The notes beneath the pieces were generated by a model. It did no database searches. It had not been told where the DNA came from and saw only the letters and a list, made by a program, of their open reading frames with translations. Of a stretch of DNA of 64,000 nt, positions 35,741 to 47,975 are shown one piece after another; the stretch's first letter is position 1; each line of letters starts with the position of its first letter. The translations under genes and the position numbers were made by a program. This stretch comes from Chrysogorgia sp. JL179-B06 (Eukaryota; Cnidaria; Anthozoa; Scleralcyonacea; Chrysogorgiidae): assembly GCA_035772405.1 (NCBI GenBank), contig JAYKKM010000203.1, forward strand, positions 124,001 through 188,000, given 5' to 3'.

Positions 35741-36033
35741 GTAAGACTTGAAGAAATACACAGAAATCCGTTTGTTCATCTACACACCGCATTTACATAA
35801 TCACCGATCTATCCATTCATCAACACGACCACCAACCCAACTGACCCACCCATATAGCTATCGATCTATCTCACTTGGAACACATCCGCCTTCGTAGCAA
35901 TCGCCCATCCGTTTGTCTGTCCAACTACCTCCAATATTTATAAGAATGCTAACCACTATTTATCCTTCTATCCCGGTGAAACTTTGTACGCAATTTTAAT
36001 AGGATTACATCTCTATTTTTGTCTATATTTTAG

Positions 36034-36188
36034 GGAGGTTTGAAGGCTGTCGTTTGGACAGATGTCTTTCAAGCTGTTGTGATGGTTTCTGGCTTGATTA
36101 CCGTGTTCATTGTTGGAACTGTGAATGTTGGAGGCTTTGACAAGGTCTGGGAGATCAATAGAGAGAGGGGAAGACTAAATTTTTTCAA
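36034..36188 (+). CDS. SLC5 transporter, exon with GGLKAVVWTDVFQ
   Basis: 155 bases after the acceptor tatattttag encode GGLKAVVWTDVFQAVVMVSG, then LITVFIVGTVNVGGFDKVWE and INRERGRLNFF. The GG-KAV-WTD-FQ block is the most conserved SLC5 signature; a membrane helix and the start of an extracellular loop follow. The donor is gttagt after phase 2. Confidence 0.95.
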
Positions 36189-36461
36189 GTTAGTAACTTT
36201 ACACCTGCTCGCATTAACAACCATTTAAGATATTCCAAAAATATATACTAAATATATAATAGTAAAAATATGCTGGTGAAAATATGTCGAAATACTGTAT
36301 CAAAGCGAACTGTTATAAAGTCGACCAGCATGAGAATCGTTATTAACTGTGGACTATCAACAAAATATCTACAAATCTCGCAGTCGCTTTTATACATTTT
36401 TTGTTTGTTTTAGATGTTTAAAATGTTTATTACCTCTGTCAAAAGGTTATGTAATTTTACC

Positions 36462-36546
36462 TCTGTTTGTTTGTCTGTTTGTTTGTTTGTTTGTTTGTTT
36501 GTTTGTTTGTTTGTTTGTTTGTTTGTTTGTTTGTTTGTTTGTTTGT
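36462..36546. repeat. (TTTG)n microsatellite
   Basis: About 20 tandem tttg/tctg units; the ORFs through it are spurious. Confidence 0.97.
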
Positions 36547-36844
36547 CTGTATCCAAGCAGGATATCTCAAAAATTAATGAACAGATTTTCATGAAAGTTT
36601 GTAGAAGGGATGCTCATATACCAAGGACCAATCCATTAAGCTTTAGTTAAATTTTGATGACAATTGGATGAAATATTGATAAATATTGATAAATATTGAT
36701 CTGCCTGTGAGCTTCCTCGCATAGACGAAATGAATAAAAATAGGTACGCAATGCGTACATGCGTTATTCAAGGGAGCAAGCCAGAATGCGATTTGACAGC
36801 GCCATCTTGAATATATTAATGCGGTGTATATTATTATTCCGCAC

Positions 36845-36992
36845 GTTGTAACCAATAAATTATTGGCATTATTTTAGCATTGTAACCAATAAGTTATTGG
36901 ATTGTAATACGTTATGATTGTAAACGCATGCGTGTAACAGTGAATTACTAGTCCCACATTCATAGTCTCTCACTAGTCTACTAATTTAGGAC
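36845..36992. repeat. Partial copy of the 50812-51130 MITE
   Basis: gttgtaaccaataaattatt through to cactagtctactaatttagg matches the left part of the MITE at 50812; the right part is missing. Confidence 0.85.
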
Positions 36993-37464
36993 ACACTGCA
37001 GAGTTGTCTAGCATTAATTCCAAATATTCTGGACTAACAATACAATTGCCAACGGGTGGTTGGTAACAAGCAGAACTGTCATCCTCATTTTCACTTGAGT
37101 TAAAATCCGAATCAAAATCATCTGATTTAGATTGCGATTCTGAGCCCAGTAATGCCGCTTTTCGCTTCTGGAAACTTTCCATACAGTACTTGTCTTCAGT
37201 TTCTGCTCGCTTCTAGAAGACCATTCGGAACGTTTATCGCTGTTCACAATCATGTCTGGCCATTGTGTCGCTTGGTCAAAGTATGAACCCTTGTCGCTGG
37301 CAGATAAATGTTCCTTTTTCTCATCCAAAAAGACGTCTTTGTCAGCTTTCTTGCATTTGGCCCGTTTTTTACGACTGCCACAGAATAGATTTTTATTCCG
37401 TTTACTGTCAGACATAGAGCCAGAGAGACGAGTTGTTTTTCCAATTTCTTTCGACGTAATTTGA
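36973..37464 (-). pseudogene. Unknown acidic protein fragment
   Basis: Two overlapping minus-strand frames (36973-37182 and 37014-37464) together suggest a broken coding region rich in S, D, E and K, for example SESQSKSDDFDSDFNSSENE and SRKKRAKCKKADKDVFLDEK. It lies between a MITE fragment and a LINE, so it is probably transposon-derived. I do not recognise the family. Confidence 0.35.
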
Positions 37465-38597
37465 TACAAATTAGCTGAACTAGAGGCTGTTTGTGTAGAA
37501 ATTATTAAGCCACATAGCAAACCATTTCTTGTTACAACAGTTTATAGACCACCAAATGCATCGTCTGAATTCTTTGATCATTTTGAAAAATTAATCAAAG
37601 CTATTGATGATGAAAATAAAGAAATTTATATTCTGGGTGATCTAAACTGTGATATGCTTAAAACAGATAAAGATTCCAATGTTCCAACAAAGAAAATAAA
37701 GTCGTTGTATGAGTTGTATCAATTATCACAATTGATCAATGAAGCTACTCGAGTAACTATGACAACCTCCAGCCTCATCGATCATATAGTTACTAATACA
37801 CCAGAGAAAATTGCTGATTATGGTGTTATCCATACCGGAATAAGCGACCATAGTTTAGTGTTTGCAATAAGAAAATTTCTGTTATCAAAAAACAAGAAAA
37901 CAAAGTTGAGATTAGAAATATGAAAAAATTTATCATCAAAAATTTGTTGAGGATTTGATGCGACAACCCTGGGAAAATGTGTATTTCTTCGCTGAAGATC
38001 CAAACACTATGTGGGAAATTTGGAAGAAATTATTCTTAGAGGTCTTAGATAAACATGCACCACTTCAACACAAAAAGATTAGAACAAAAAAAGTTCCTTG
38101 GATTACAAGTGCTATAAAGGAACTTATAAACACAAGGGACAGACTAAAAAGAAAAGCCATTATTAAACCTAGAAATAGACTGGTTAAATTATAAAACAAC
38201 AAGAAACAAAGTCAATATACAGCTAAGAAATGCTAAAAAAGATTATTACTCCACGAAAATTGCTGGTCAAAAATGCAATCCTAAAGAGGCGTGGAAAACT
38301 ATAAACAATGTATTAGGTAGACAAAGCAAACCAACAGTGGTAAATGAGTTAAAACTAGGTGAAAATAGCTTGACAAATGCCAAAGATATTGCAGAGGGCT
38401 TTAATGATTATTTTTCAAATATTGGCCCTAATCTAGCTAGCAAAATTGATACTTCAAATTTCATCTTTGAAACATATGCCGAGAATGCTAAATCAGAATT
38501 CACTGCATTCCAGCTGGTCACTGTCAGGAATGTCTACCATATGTTGCATGGTCTTTCTAGCAATAAAGCCACAGGTGTTGATAAGATTTCTTATAAA
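37465..38597 (+). pseudogene. LINE endonuclease and RT start
   Basis: The frame open to 37923 carries an APE-type endonuclease: LEAVCVEIIKPHSKPF, TTVYRPPNASSEFFDHF, YILGDLNCD and GISDHSLV. After frame breaks near 37922 and 38183 it reads KKVPWITSAIKELINTRDRL, then LRNAKKDYYSTKIAGQKCNP and VYHMLHGLSSNKATGVDKIS, the first RT motif. It stops where a 2.07-kb insertion begins. The 5' end of the LINE is truncated. Confidence 0.88.
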
Positions 38598-40669
38598 ACA
38601 AGACGCCCGCTAGGCGTTAACTCGGGCTACTTTAGGCTAGCCTGTGCAAGCTAGGGCAGGCTATACTTTAACTCTTTGGCATATTGAAGACTATGGTGTA
38701 ACAAGCTAAACAGCTTGAAGAAACATTATTTCTTCCCAAAACCAACATTTTGAACCAGAAACATATTTATAATTTTAGTGCATTTATAATTTGAGCATGC
38801 TCACCTCATTTTGGGACCGGTCATTATTTATGGGTCGATATACTGGGTTGGGTAAAATTGACCCTGGGTCATGAAATATTTTGCCCTCATTTCTACGGGC
38901 TATGACATTTTTTTGTTCAAGTGTAACACACAATAATTAAAAAGTGTATAATAAAAAAGTGTAAAACACAATAAGATGAGCAAAAGCACACATAAAAACA
39001 AAGTGTTTGTGTTTTTAGTGAGACAGAAAAAACAAAACTATAAATTTTCTTCTTACATTATTTCTGTTCATGTGTGAAACAGCATTTTAAAAGTTCTGAA
39101 AAGGTCTCATCAGTGTGGAAATGCACCAGTCATGCAACTTTCTAAACAACATGCATTTCCATATTTCATCGGATGTGCCATGGTCTCACAAGGATCAACC
39201 TTATGGCTTATTAAATTCACCAATTATGCTTGTTTGGACAGGCTTCAAAAATTTTATTCCCAGATAGTGGGTCGAGAAAATATTTGAATTAATAGCTCTC
39301 TCTCCAACCCAGTAAACCCTATAAATAATTACCATGGTCCCGAATTAGTATTGGATAATTGACAAATTACTGTGATGACAGCTTGCCTCCATGTAATCAA
39401 GGACAAAAATCACTTTTAAAGGTGTGTACAATTATGTGTCTGGCTGTGCAGATCAACTAACATGCAGTTGGCAAACAACAACAATTTGTGTTGGGTGAGG
39501 GACAATGAAAATACATGGCTGCACAAGATGTCACTAGAAAACTAGCGAACAATAACAAACACTTTGACATCGATTGGCCGGAGTTGATCTGGATTGGATT
39601 TGGTCTGGGTGTCAGATACGAGATGTTCATTTGTATTAAGCATCTGCATTCGATATGAACAGTCGATACATAGCTATAGGTCAACCGTGTATTTAATTCA
39701 TTTTGCCAACTCAACAATGACTGTGTTCAATCAAAACCAAAGCTATGTGTCTAAATATTTACAAATATTTATCTAAATGTGTGAATAGACAACTAATAAA
39801 ATGTATATATAATATACATTCATTTACCAAGCCAATATTAATATATTAAATAACTTACACATATTATATAGATTAAGATTTGATGAAATTATAATGAAAA
39901 CAAGAGTATCTGACTTTGAGTCATTATCAGCAATATAAACTTCTAAAGATAACTGGGAACTTTTTGCATTGTGAAATACTGAAACAGAGTTGTTTGATAA
40001 TTTATTAGGCAAAACCTGTATCTGTGCATGGACAGTTATAATAAATAACTACAAACTATAAACTGTTGAATCCCATAACGGTTAATGATCACATCGACTT
40101 TATTTTGCATGATATTTGCAACAACACAATAAACAATACAAGCAAAAATAAAACAAATGACAAATATTACAGTTACCTCAATACATTTAACGTATTTCAA
40201 TTACCGTCTGATTTCAATACAGCATTCATATAACCTATCAAGTCTGCTTCATCAACGACAGCGTTCTTCGTGCTTCTTTTTCTTCGATTATCGTGGAAAT
40301 TGTAGCTTGTTTGAGAGATTGATTTCGAGTTTGTACTGGGCTGTGAGCCTGTGACGAAAAAGCTGTTGGGATCTATGATGCAACAAGATACTTCCCAGCC
40401 ACAACTGTGCAGCCACATAACTTCGAAAACTTCCAAGCAATCGCTGGCAAAAACACTTCGCTTTATAGTCACGAAAAAGATGTCGTATGATGCAACAAGA
40501 ACTTCGCAGCCACATAACTTCGAACACTTCCAGTCACATGCCTCAGTGCGCGTACAAGGATTGAGACGCCTGGGACGAGGCAGTGCCTCAGTTTCGCAAA
40601 GCTTGTTGGGTCCATAACTCGACCAAAAAAATACGACCAAAAAAACTAAACTCGGCTAAAGCCCGAGTA
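38598..40669. mobile_element. Unclassified insertion in the LINE
   Basis: About 2.07 kb separates SYK of the LINE RT from its continuation. The left end carries agacgcccgctaggcg and actcgggctac, and a related end lies at 47650-47698 (cgcctagcgggcgtctt). The right end holds a small ggctaaagcccgagt palindrome. Inside, 38812-39345 is a fold-back (gggaccggtcattatttat / ataaataattaccatggtccc) and 40350-40600 contains a partial internal duplication. No transposase is recognised; the 147-codon minus-strand frame at 40197-40640 is unassigned. Confidence 0.6.
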
Positions 40670-40813
40670 ATTATTAAATTAGCCGATTATCAGATTCATT
40701 GACATACATTTTCAATCAGGCAATTACTTTATCCTTTTTCCCTGATGAATGGAAAACGGCTAGAGTAATACCTCTCTATAAAAATGTTAAGTATAAAACC
40801 TCAATTAGTCAAT
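40670..40813 (+). pseudogene. LINE RT continuation
   Basis: After the insertion the LINE resumes with IIKLA and then DSLTYIFNQAITLSFFPDEW plus KTARVIPLYKN, the RT block that normally follows the first motif. It is cut at 40813 by a Copia element. Confidence 0.82.
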
Positions 40814-41007
40814 TGTAAGTATTAGTATCACATGTCAATCACGTGCAGTAGTTATACTGATCATATCACGTGATCTGACCACGTTGTAACACTTGACTTT
40901 ATCTATTGCTAAATGTAGTTTCTCGTTCTTGTTCTTGTCCAATAAAGTCTATATAAAAATCATTTCTTTTGTGTGATTATACCACCGTCATGGCGACACC
41001 CTCAACA
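40814..41007 (+). repeat. Putative Copia 5' LTR
   Basis: The left end is set by the break in LINE homology and a TG start; the right end is placed just before the primer site and ends CA. It contains ccaataaagtctatataaaa, which could serve as a TATA-type promoter or polyadenylation signal. No second LTR is present to confirm the ends. Confidence 0.55.
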
Positions 41008-42597
41008 GGTTATGGGCCCAGCAGAAGGCAGATATTCGACGGTGACGAACGAAAGTATGAATTATGGGAGATAAAATTCATAGGATATTTACGATTGAAG
41101 AAGCTACACGAGACAATTCTGACGCCGTTAGCCGATGATGCTAGCGAAGCAGCAAGAACAACTGACGCAACTAAGAATGCAGACGCCTTTGCTGAAATGA
41201 TATAGTGCCTAGACGATCGAAGCTTTTCGCTTATCATACGAGATGCCCAAGATGATGGTCGTAAAGCTCTAGGAATATTGCATGAACACTACAAGTCAAA
41301 AGAAAAACCACGAGTAATAACTCTTTACACGGAACTAACAATACTAAAAATGGGAGACGATGAAAGAGTTACCGATTACATGCTTCGAGCCGAGACAGCC
41401 GCCACATCGCTCAAATCTGCGGGCGAAAACATCAGCGATAGCCTGCTGATCGCGATGATACTAAAGGGATTGCCGACGACAGAGTACAGGCCATTCTCGA
41501 CGGTGATTACGCAGAAGGACAAGCAAGTGACCTTCAGTGAGTTCAAAGTATCCCTTAGAAGCTTTGAAGAGACCCAGAAAATGTCCATCAACTCCGTACA
41601 AGGGGACAATGTCATGAAAACAGCCGATAGAACACGACAGAAGAAAGATAACAGAAGTGGAAGTATGGTGTGCTACGGATGTGGAAAACCTGGTCATACA
41701 ATAGCTGAATGCCAGACGAAAAGATGGTGCGAAACCTGCCGAAGCCACACGCACGACACGAAATACTGCCGTAAGAAGAAGCAGCACTCGACGAAAACTG
41801 TAAGAGAGACTAATAATAGTAATAATGTGCATGATGAAGATGACGAACACGATTTTTTTTTTAAAGTAAACGTAGATACAAGTAATACTGTAGTAGATGG
41901 TTTATTAGTTGATTGCGGCGCCACTACCCATATCGTACACGATTTAGATAAGTTTGCTAAGTTTCACACTGATTTTAATCCAGAGAAACATTACATAGAG
42001 TTAGCCGACGGTAGAAGGTCAAACAATATTGCTTTAAGAAGAGGTGACGCTTGTGTCACGCTTTGTGATGTTGAAGGAAATAGTCATGATGCGATCTTGA
42101 AGGATGCTCTATATGTCCCTTCATTCAAACAAGATATCTTTTCTGTGCAAGCCGCTACTGATAGAGGCTCATCTGTAACTTTTTCTCCGAGCGATGCCAA
42201 ACTAGTGACCCCAAACGGTACAAAATTTCACATAGGAAAGAGTGGTAATTTGTATTACTTGAATAGTGTCCTCTCCTCAAGCATGACCAAACAAGAGAGC
42301 ACAAGTAAACCTTTGAAGTATTGGCATGAAATTTTAGGCCATTGCAATCTAAATAATGTTATTTCTCTTGAAAAAGTTGTGAATGGGATGAGAATAACAG
42401 ATAAGAAATCTTTTGATTGTGAAGTCTGTGTAATGGGCAAAATGACACAGCCTGTAAGTAGGAAGCCTGATAAGCGTGCTGTAAAGGTTTTTGATCTGCT
42501 GCACTGTGACCTGGCTGGTCCTATAGCACCTGTGTCTAAGAACGGTTTTAAGTACGCCCTTTCTTTTATCGATGATTATTCAGGTATCATGCAGTAA
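40990..42597 (+). pseudogene. Copia gag, protease and integrase N-terminus
   Basis: The frame starts with ATG at 40990 (MATPSTGYGPSRRQIFDGDE). A stop at 41203-41205 splits it; the second part of 439 residues includes a Copia gag region (LTILKMGDDERVTDYMLRAE), a CCHC knuckle CYGCGKPGHTIAEC (residues 132-145 of this part), a protease site VDCGATTHIVHD (211-222) and a GAG-pre-integrase motif KYWHEILGHCNLNNV. The first integrase aspartate lies in DLLHCDLAGPI; the frame ends DDYSGIMQ where about 25 residues seem lost. Confidence 0.9.
41008..41023 (+). promoter_or_regulatory. Copia primer site matching initiator tRNA-Met anticodon arm
   Basis: GGTTATGGGCCCAGCA is the reverse complement of the anticodon stem-loop of animal initiator tRNA-Met (TGCTGGGCCCATAACC). 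Drosophila copia is known to prime from an internal fragment of this tRNA. Here the site lies within the gag-like reading frame. Confidence 0.8.
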
Positions 42598-43694
42598 AAG
42601 GTCTTGAGAAATTTCTGGCAGATTCTTCCCCCTATGGTAAGGTAAAGCGTTTACGTAGTGAAAATGGCACAGAATTTGTTTCTGATTCCTTTGAAAAGAT
42701 CTTAATCCAACATAGTATAAGGCATGTGAAACAAGTGCGCCCCACTCTCCTCATCAGAATGGTACTGTTGAGAGAAGTTGGCGATCTGTTTTTGAGATGG
42801 CTAGATGGCTACTCATTGAATCATCTTTGCCAAAACAACTCTGGCCATATGCAGTCATGTCTAGTGTATATATACGAAACCGTTGTTACAACCACAGGTT
42901 GAACAAAGCACCCTATGAGGTAATTACAGGTAGCAAACCTAACCTAGCAAACATGCATATCTTCGGAACAGTGTGTTATGCTTATGTGCAGGATAAAAAG
43001 AAACTTGATCCTAGGTCTGAGAAGAGCATATTTGTTGGTTATGATAAAGGAAGTCCTTCCTATTTGGTTTATTTTCCTGAGAAACATGTGATAAGAAAAT
43101 ATCGGTGTGTAAAATTCACTGATAAATTTGAGGTTGGTAAACCAACTGACACCTCCAGCATATGCAATGATGATGAGATGATTGTTACGCCTCATCAAGT
43201 GGATGAGAATGTGGGAAATCGGTCTGAGGTACCTGATGAACCTGAAAGTCAGGATAAGGCACCCTCAGCGACTAAGTACCCAGAGAGGAAGCGTGAGAGA
43301 CCTCAATATTATGGTCATTCTGTTGAAAACAATGAACCAATTAATGGTGATGATGATGATCAAATAAACTCTACTCTTGATTGTGCTTATAAGATAGTAG
43401 GTGTACCCTCTAGTTATCAGGAGGCGATGATGTCACCTGACTCCAATAAGTGGCAAAAGGCCATGGAAGAAGAAATGGATGCTTTGACATCGAACAATAC
43501 GTTTGAGTAAACCACTACTCCAAGTGATAGAAAAGTTGTAGGTGGAAAATGGGTTTATGCTCTAAAGCCTGGTCCAGATGGACAGGACAAATACAAAGCT
43601 AGATTTGTAGCGAAGGGATACTCGCAAGTCCCTGGAAAAGATTACCATGAAACTTTTTCCCCCGCGGCACGAATGACTTCCATTAGATCTTTGA
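42598..43694 (+). pseudogene. Copia integrase core and RT start
   Basis: Reading across small breaks gives KGLEKFLADSSPYGKVKRLR, then SENGTEFVSDSF, where the usual second catalytic aspartate (SDNGTEF) is glutamate. The catalytic glutamate in HQNGTVERSW follows after a frame break near 42738. An ORF at 42797-43510 continues MARWLLIESSLPKQLWPYAV and ends in the RT start SYQEAMMSPDSNKWQKAMEE; beyond the stop at 43508 lies [20 protein letters not shown]. Integrase is predicted inactive. Confidence 0.88.
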
Positions 43695-44005
43695 CGCCGT
43701 GTCGACGTTGGGCGTCACCGTGTTTGTTGTCGTCGTCTTCGTTCGAGTCGGTTGGATCCCACAAGGCGTAACGCTTACCTCGCGCAGTTCTCTTGTCTTG
43801 CGGGTTGCGGTTTCTCGGGTACAATCTTGAAGTGCGATTTGTCCCGTACAGAAACTCTTCCGTCGTCGAAATTGGCAGTTTCTGCTCTGCCTGTAATAGT
43901 ACTTTGTAGAAATGACGTCAGTACCCATTTTTGTCCGCGTTTACCCATAATTTTGCAGCCATGACGAGAGAAAATAGCTCATTTGCAGTCATTTGTGAGT
44001 GAGAT
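43695..44005 (-). pseudogene. DNA-transposon fragment (family H relative)
   Basis: The minus strand encodes a short basic stretch [20 protein letters not shown] followed by [12 protein letters not shown]. The adjacent block tttgtccgcgtttacccata..atagctcatttgcagtcattt matches 13590-13760 and 46184-46350. Confidence 0.5.
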
Positions 44006-44009
44006 CAGT

Positions 44010-45571
44010 TAGGATTGATCAAATTTTGGGTCAGTCACTACAGTATGTAATTTACGTATTTCTACGGTGAAAAAATGTGTCCACTTAGACAAGGGTTTAT
44101 GAAGAAGGGGTTAGTCAACTTGTTTTCACTAACTAGATTTGTTTGAGAAAGAAGAGAAAATGAGGTAATCAGTTGTGACTATCAGGAGCACAATAGCTCA
44201 AAATTATGAACAAATCTGTTTCCTATTTACTTTAACTAGAAATATTTTGGTTGATTCATTCAAATTCTGGTGGCCACCACCAACTTTATTTGATTGTTCG
44301 GGACGGGAAATCAAACCTTACCTTGCAAAATTTTAATTTCACGTTTTCACCTAAATTCGAGTGAGGGAAATGACACAATAGTTGGACAGACAGATAAAAT
44401 AAACGGCTATCGGAAGAATGGCCAGATTGCCAAAGGTACAAAATTAAAAAAACACTTACTTTCACTCGACGCTCACTATGGACGGCAAAACATCACATTT
44501 GACGTTCTCGACAAACAGAGGACAGCATGACATGCGGATTGGACATGCGCATTAGCGTCAAACTTACTTCCGGAAGTTCCAGATTGCCGTCCTCCTAGCT
44601 AGCCGTCGTCGATCTTGAAGTCGCTAATATATTTGGGACAACTGCATACATGAAGTTTAACAGACACCAAAAATAAAACCAGATTGCCGGCTCATCCGAA
44701 CTAAACTGAGAAAAATTTTGGTAGTGGTCAGCAGCGAATAATGCCCGCTGAACTGCATATCCGCATATTTCTTGATTTTTGAGTATTCTACATTGGCAAG
44801 AATCAACGAACAGTTGTGAAACAGAGCGATTTTGTTTCGCGACCGCGGTCCAGTGCTCCACCAGTTAAGCTAACCAGCTAACTGTGGTTGTTTGTGCTCG
44901 TATAAACGAGATCATATTCTCGTTCGAAACGACCTAGCGCTGATCCACGATGGGCGCCGCGGTGTCTTCATTGTATATTACTCAATCCTTGTCAGGGTGA
45001 CCTGACGATAAACGTCCTCTTCTGCCTTGAAAATTTATCTTTATATTTGAAGAAACTCTATTTAATGTCCTGTTAGAATAGTCCCAGATTTTGGACGTCA
45101 GTTTTACGCCATTGCACGACACTGGCTTACTGCGTGACACTATTCTGGTACGTAATGAATGAACGTGATTAAGAGAATTTAAAACGTTGGAAACCACAAT
45201 CGGGAGCAAAATCAATGTGTTGATACACTTCTTCAAAACCAAGTAACAACTGCATATTTCAATGAGAACGTACGTCAAATTTACCCCCCCCCCCCACCTC
45301 CATGTTGATCGAAATTTGAAAATGTACTTTTTCACCACATGCTAACGTTATGTTGGCAATATTGATACGGGGGAGGGCGATAGTGTGAAGCGAACCTGTA
45401 TTTTTCGTTGATATGTTCGTGAATATTGCAATTTTTTTGATAAAAAACACCAAGTGTATCAACACTTTTGCTCCCGATTGTACAACTGTTTAATTGAAGA
45501 ATCGAGAGTACTAGAAAATAATGCCGAAAACATTGATAAAAATAATTTTGTGACGTATTCTTTTATTGTAG
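44010..45571. other. Intron, repeats only
   Basis: A tRNA-like minus-strand sequence is near 44835-44885 (AGTTAGCTGGTTAGC..). The text cccccccccc with flanks that recur inverted (cgattgtgg / ccacaatcggg..tcccgattgt) near 45195-45480 suggests another fold-back. No gene is seen. Confidence 0.45.
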
Positions 45572-45712
45572 TTTTGACCCTGACCCAACAATTCGCAATA
45601 CATTTTGGACGTTAAGTGTTGGTGGAGCTTTCACAGCAATGCCAGCCTGGACTGTTAGCCAAGCCGCCGTTCAAAGATTTTTAGCATCCAAATCTGCCAA
45701 ATCTGCCCAAAG
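45572..45712 (+). CDS. SLC5 transporter, exon with TFWTLSVGGAF
   Basis: The acceptor ttattgtag opens in phase 2, giving NFDPDPTIRNTFWTLSVGGA, FTAMPAWTVSQAAVQRFLAS and KSAKSAQR. It matches the loop and helix of SMCT proteins where R-TFW and VQR are conserved. The donor is gtttgt after phase 2. Confidence 0.95.
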
Positions 45713-45916
45713 GTTTGTAAACTATACTTTTATTGAACATGTTCTGTATAACCAGATCGGTATTGAACATGTTCGGCAACATGTTCGGATAATCAGAGAG
45801 TAACTAGGAAGATGCACAAGGGATCTTAATTTTGAGTTTAAATTTCCGAACGTCTTACCGTAAACAAAATATTTTACTCTAACTTACAATAAGTTAATCC
45901 CTTTGGTATGTGTTAA

Positions 45917-46575
45917 AGTGCCTATGCAATGAAAACTTAAGTTGTAAAATAACTCTTTTGTTTGAAAGAACTCTTGAAACTATAAAGACTAACCATTTAC
46001 AACTTTTTCATATCTCACTTCACTCTTAATTGAGATATTAAGATTTGTTTAATATGTAAATGATCATACTTAGGGTATGACATCTCAATGAAAAATACTG
46101 CATATCTTTACTATGATCACATGGAATCGTTAAATGCATATTTGATGTCATTGGATACTCTGCGCACATGCACCTGCATTTCAATAGCGCTCCGTCGAGA
46201 TGACGTCAGCACCGATGTTTGTCCGCTTTTACCCATAATTCTTGCGGCCATAACAAAAGAAAATAGCTCATTTGCAATCATTTGTGAGTCAAATTTGGTT
46301 TGTTTGTCCGCTTTTTGAGCTATTAATAGCAGCCAGACTCTACGCTATTAGTGATTTCATTACATAATCTCAAGGATATATAACCATTTTCAATAAGTCA
46401 TTATGCATTGTGATGTCATAAGTATGATCATTTACATATTAAACAAATCTTAATATCTCAAGAGTGAAGTGAGATATGAAAAAGTTGAAAATGGTTAGTC
46501 TTTATAGTTTCAACAGTTCTTTCAAACAACAAAAGAGTTGTTTTACAACTGAATTTTTCATTGCATAGACACTTT
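45917..46575. repeat. Fold-back MITE containing a family H insertion
   Basis: Left arm tgaaacttaag..agagttcttgaaactataaagactaacc; right arm inverted near 46440-46575. Between them 46184-46350 is the family H block shared with 13590-13760. Confidence 0.85.
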
Positions 46576-46599
46576 ACGTATCACTAAAGCAAATCATGT

Positions 46600-47975
46600 A
46601 CTGAACAAATACTTGACATGTTGAGACGCGTTGAAATAGTACACATTGTAACCTTCACTCTGCCATTTTAATCCGTAGTCCAAGGGTTAGAACGTCTCAT
46701 CAGCAATCAGAAGGTTACGGATTCCATTCCCCTTAAGGACTCATAAATGTTCTGAGATTAAAATCTTGAGGATCATGCCCATTCATAATCTATCACCAAG
46801 CTATCACATTCGCCAATATAGTCGTATACAAAATTTGAATCGATATATAGAAATAGTTATAAAAGACTGGAATATTGCATTTCCCAATTTTCTCGATCGT
46901 GGATTTTATTAATCGAGAATGTTGTAACGTCATATTCTTAACACCAAACGAAGAAAGATTGCGATATCGAGGAGCAAAGTGAAAACGTTTTACAGGTAAA
47001 TCAGTTTTAACGGCAATTTGTTTCACAGACTTATAGTCCTTGGTAATTACAGATACTGTAACCTACACACTATTTCAGCAGTAAACCAAGCTTTTAAAAT
47101 ATAAACACCATTTGCCTCAATTAGCTATTCATCTCATTCATTTAACCCAGGTATACTTTGAAACTATTGGTTGAGGTAATAATTTGCAAAATTTGAAAGA
47201 AAACAAAAATTAATCAACTCTTCCAACACAATTTAATAGGCCGCAACTAAGGTTTTCCCTATCTGTGCACTCTCCTCATCACGTGGTACAAAATAAAAAT
47301 GGACAAAAATACATTTTACCACGTGGTACAGATAGTATAACCTGGTTAGCCATTGCTTTTTGAAATTTCGCAATAATACTTCGTACATTATAGGTCATAG
47401 GCATATATAGCTGCCATGAAATTGATAAAATAAAAAACGCGGTGAAAATTCAGTGTTAGTTTTTGGGACCTGACTGTTAATGTTAGCTTGAGTTCGAAGA
47501 TAATAAACGAAAAGAAATGTTCAACTTGCATTTTACTCGGGCTACTGTGGTAGCTTTGAGTCTAGGTTTCTGCAGCCTTTCTGTGTTATCTTCCTATGTC
47601 GCGATAATGGCTGACAATTATACCTTATTGCGCATCATAGTTCCCTGCGCATACTAAAGTAGCCTGAGTTCACGCCTAGCGGGCGTCTTGTTAACTTTTA
47701 TAATCGAGCGACTCCTTGTCTGCTCATTTTTGTGATTTTTCTATTAAATTACCCTACATGTGTTTCAGTGTGAATTAAAGTGGTCAAGTGGCATCCCATT
47801 CTGTGCCTTCTACCTGTCCTTGCCCAAGTGATTCTGCGATATTCTTTCTTTCCCATCCCATCTGGATTCTAGAACATCGCTTTTTTTAAATCTGCCTTCT
47901 GTAACACAAATGATTTCAGATTCATTTCTTGTGAGACTATCGTTGTTTATGGTTGCTTAAACCTTTTTTTAATAG
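46600..47975. other. Intron, repeats only
   Basis: A tRNA-like SINE fragment is at 46650-46735 (relative of 25230). 47240-47340 has an inverted pair of ccacgtggtac. 47650-47698 matches the end of the 38598 insertion. Confidence 0.5.

Larger units (their letters stand above)
40814..43694 (+). mobile_element. Copia-type LTR retrotransposon, 3' truncated
   Basis: The order is gag, zinc knuckle, protease, integrase, then the start of reverse transcriptase, which is the Copia order. A putative 5' LTR (40814-41007) and primer site precede it. It ends in [12 protein letters not shown] at about 43694, where an unrelated DNA-transposon fragment begins; most of RT, RNase H and the 3' LTR are gone. Breaks: a stop at 41203-41205, a deletion with frame loss near 42595, an indel near 42738 and a stop at 43508. 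Confidence 0.92.

Noticed and set aside
36349..36650. FVCLFVCL and NKQTNKQT repeat ORFs
   Set aside because: They are translations of a TTTG microsatellite.
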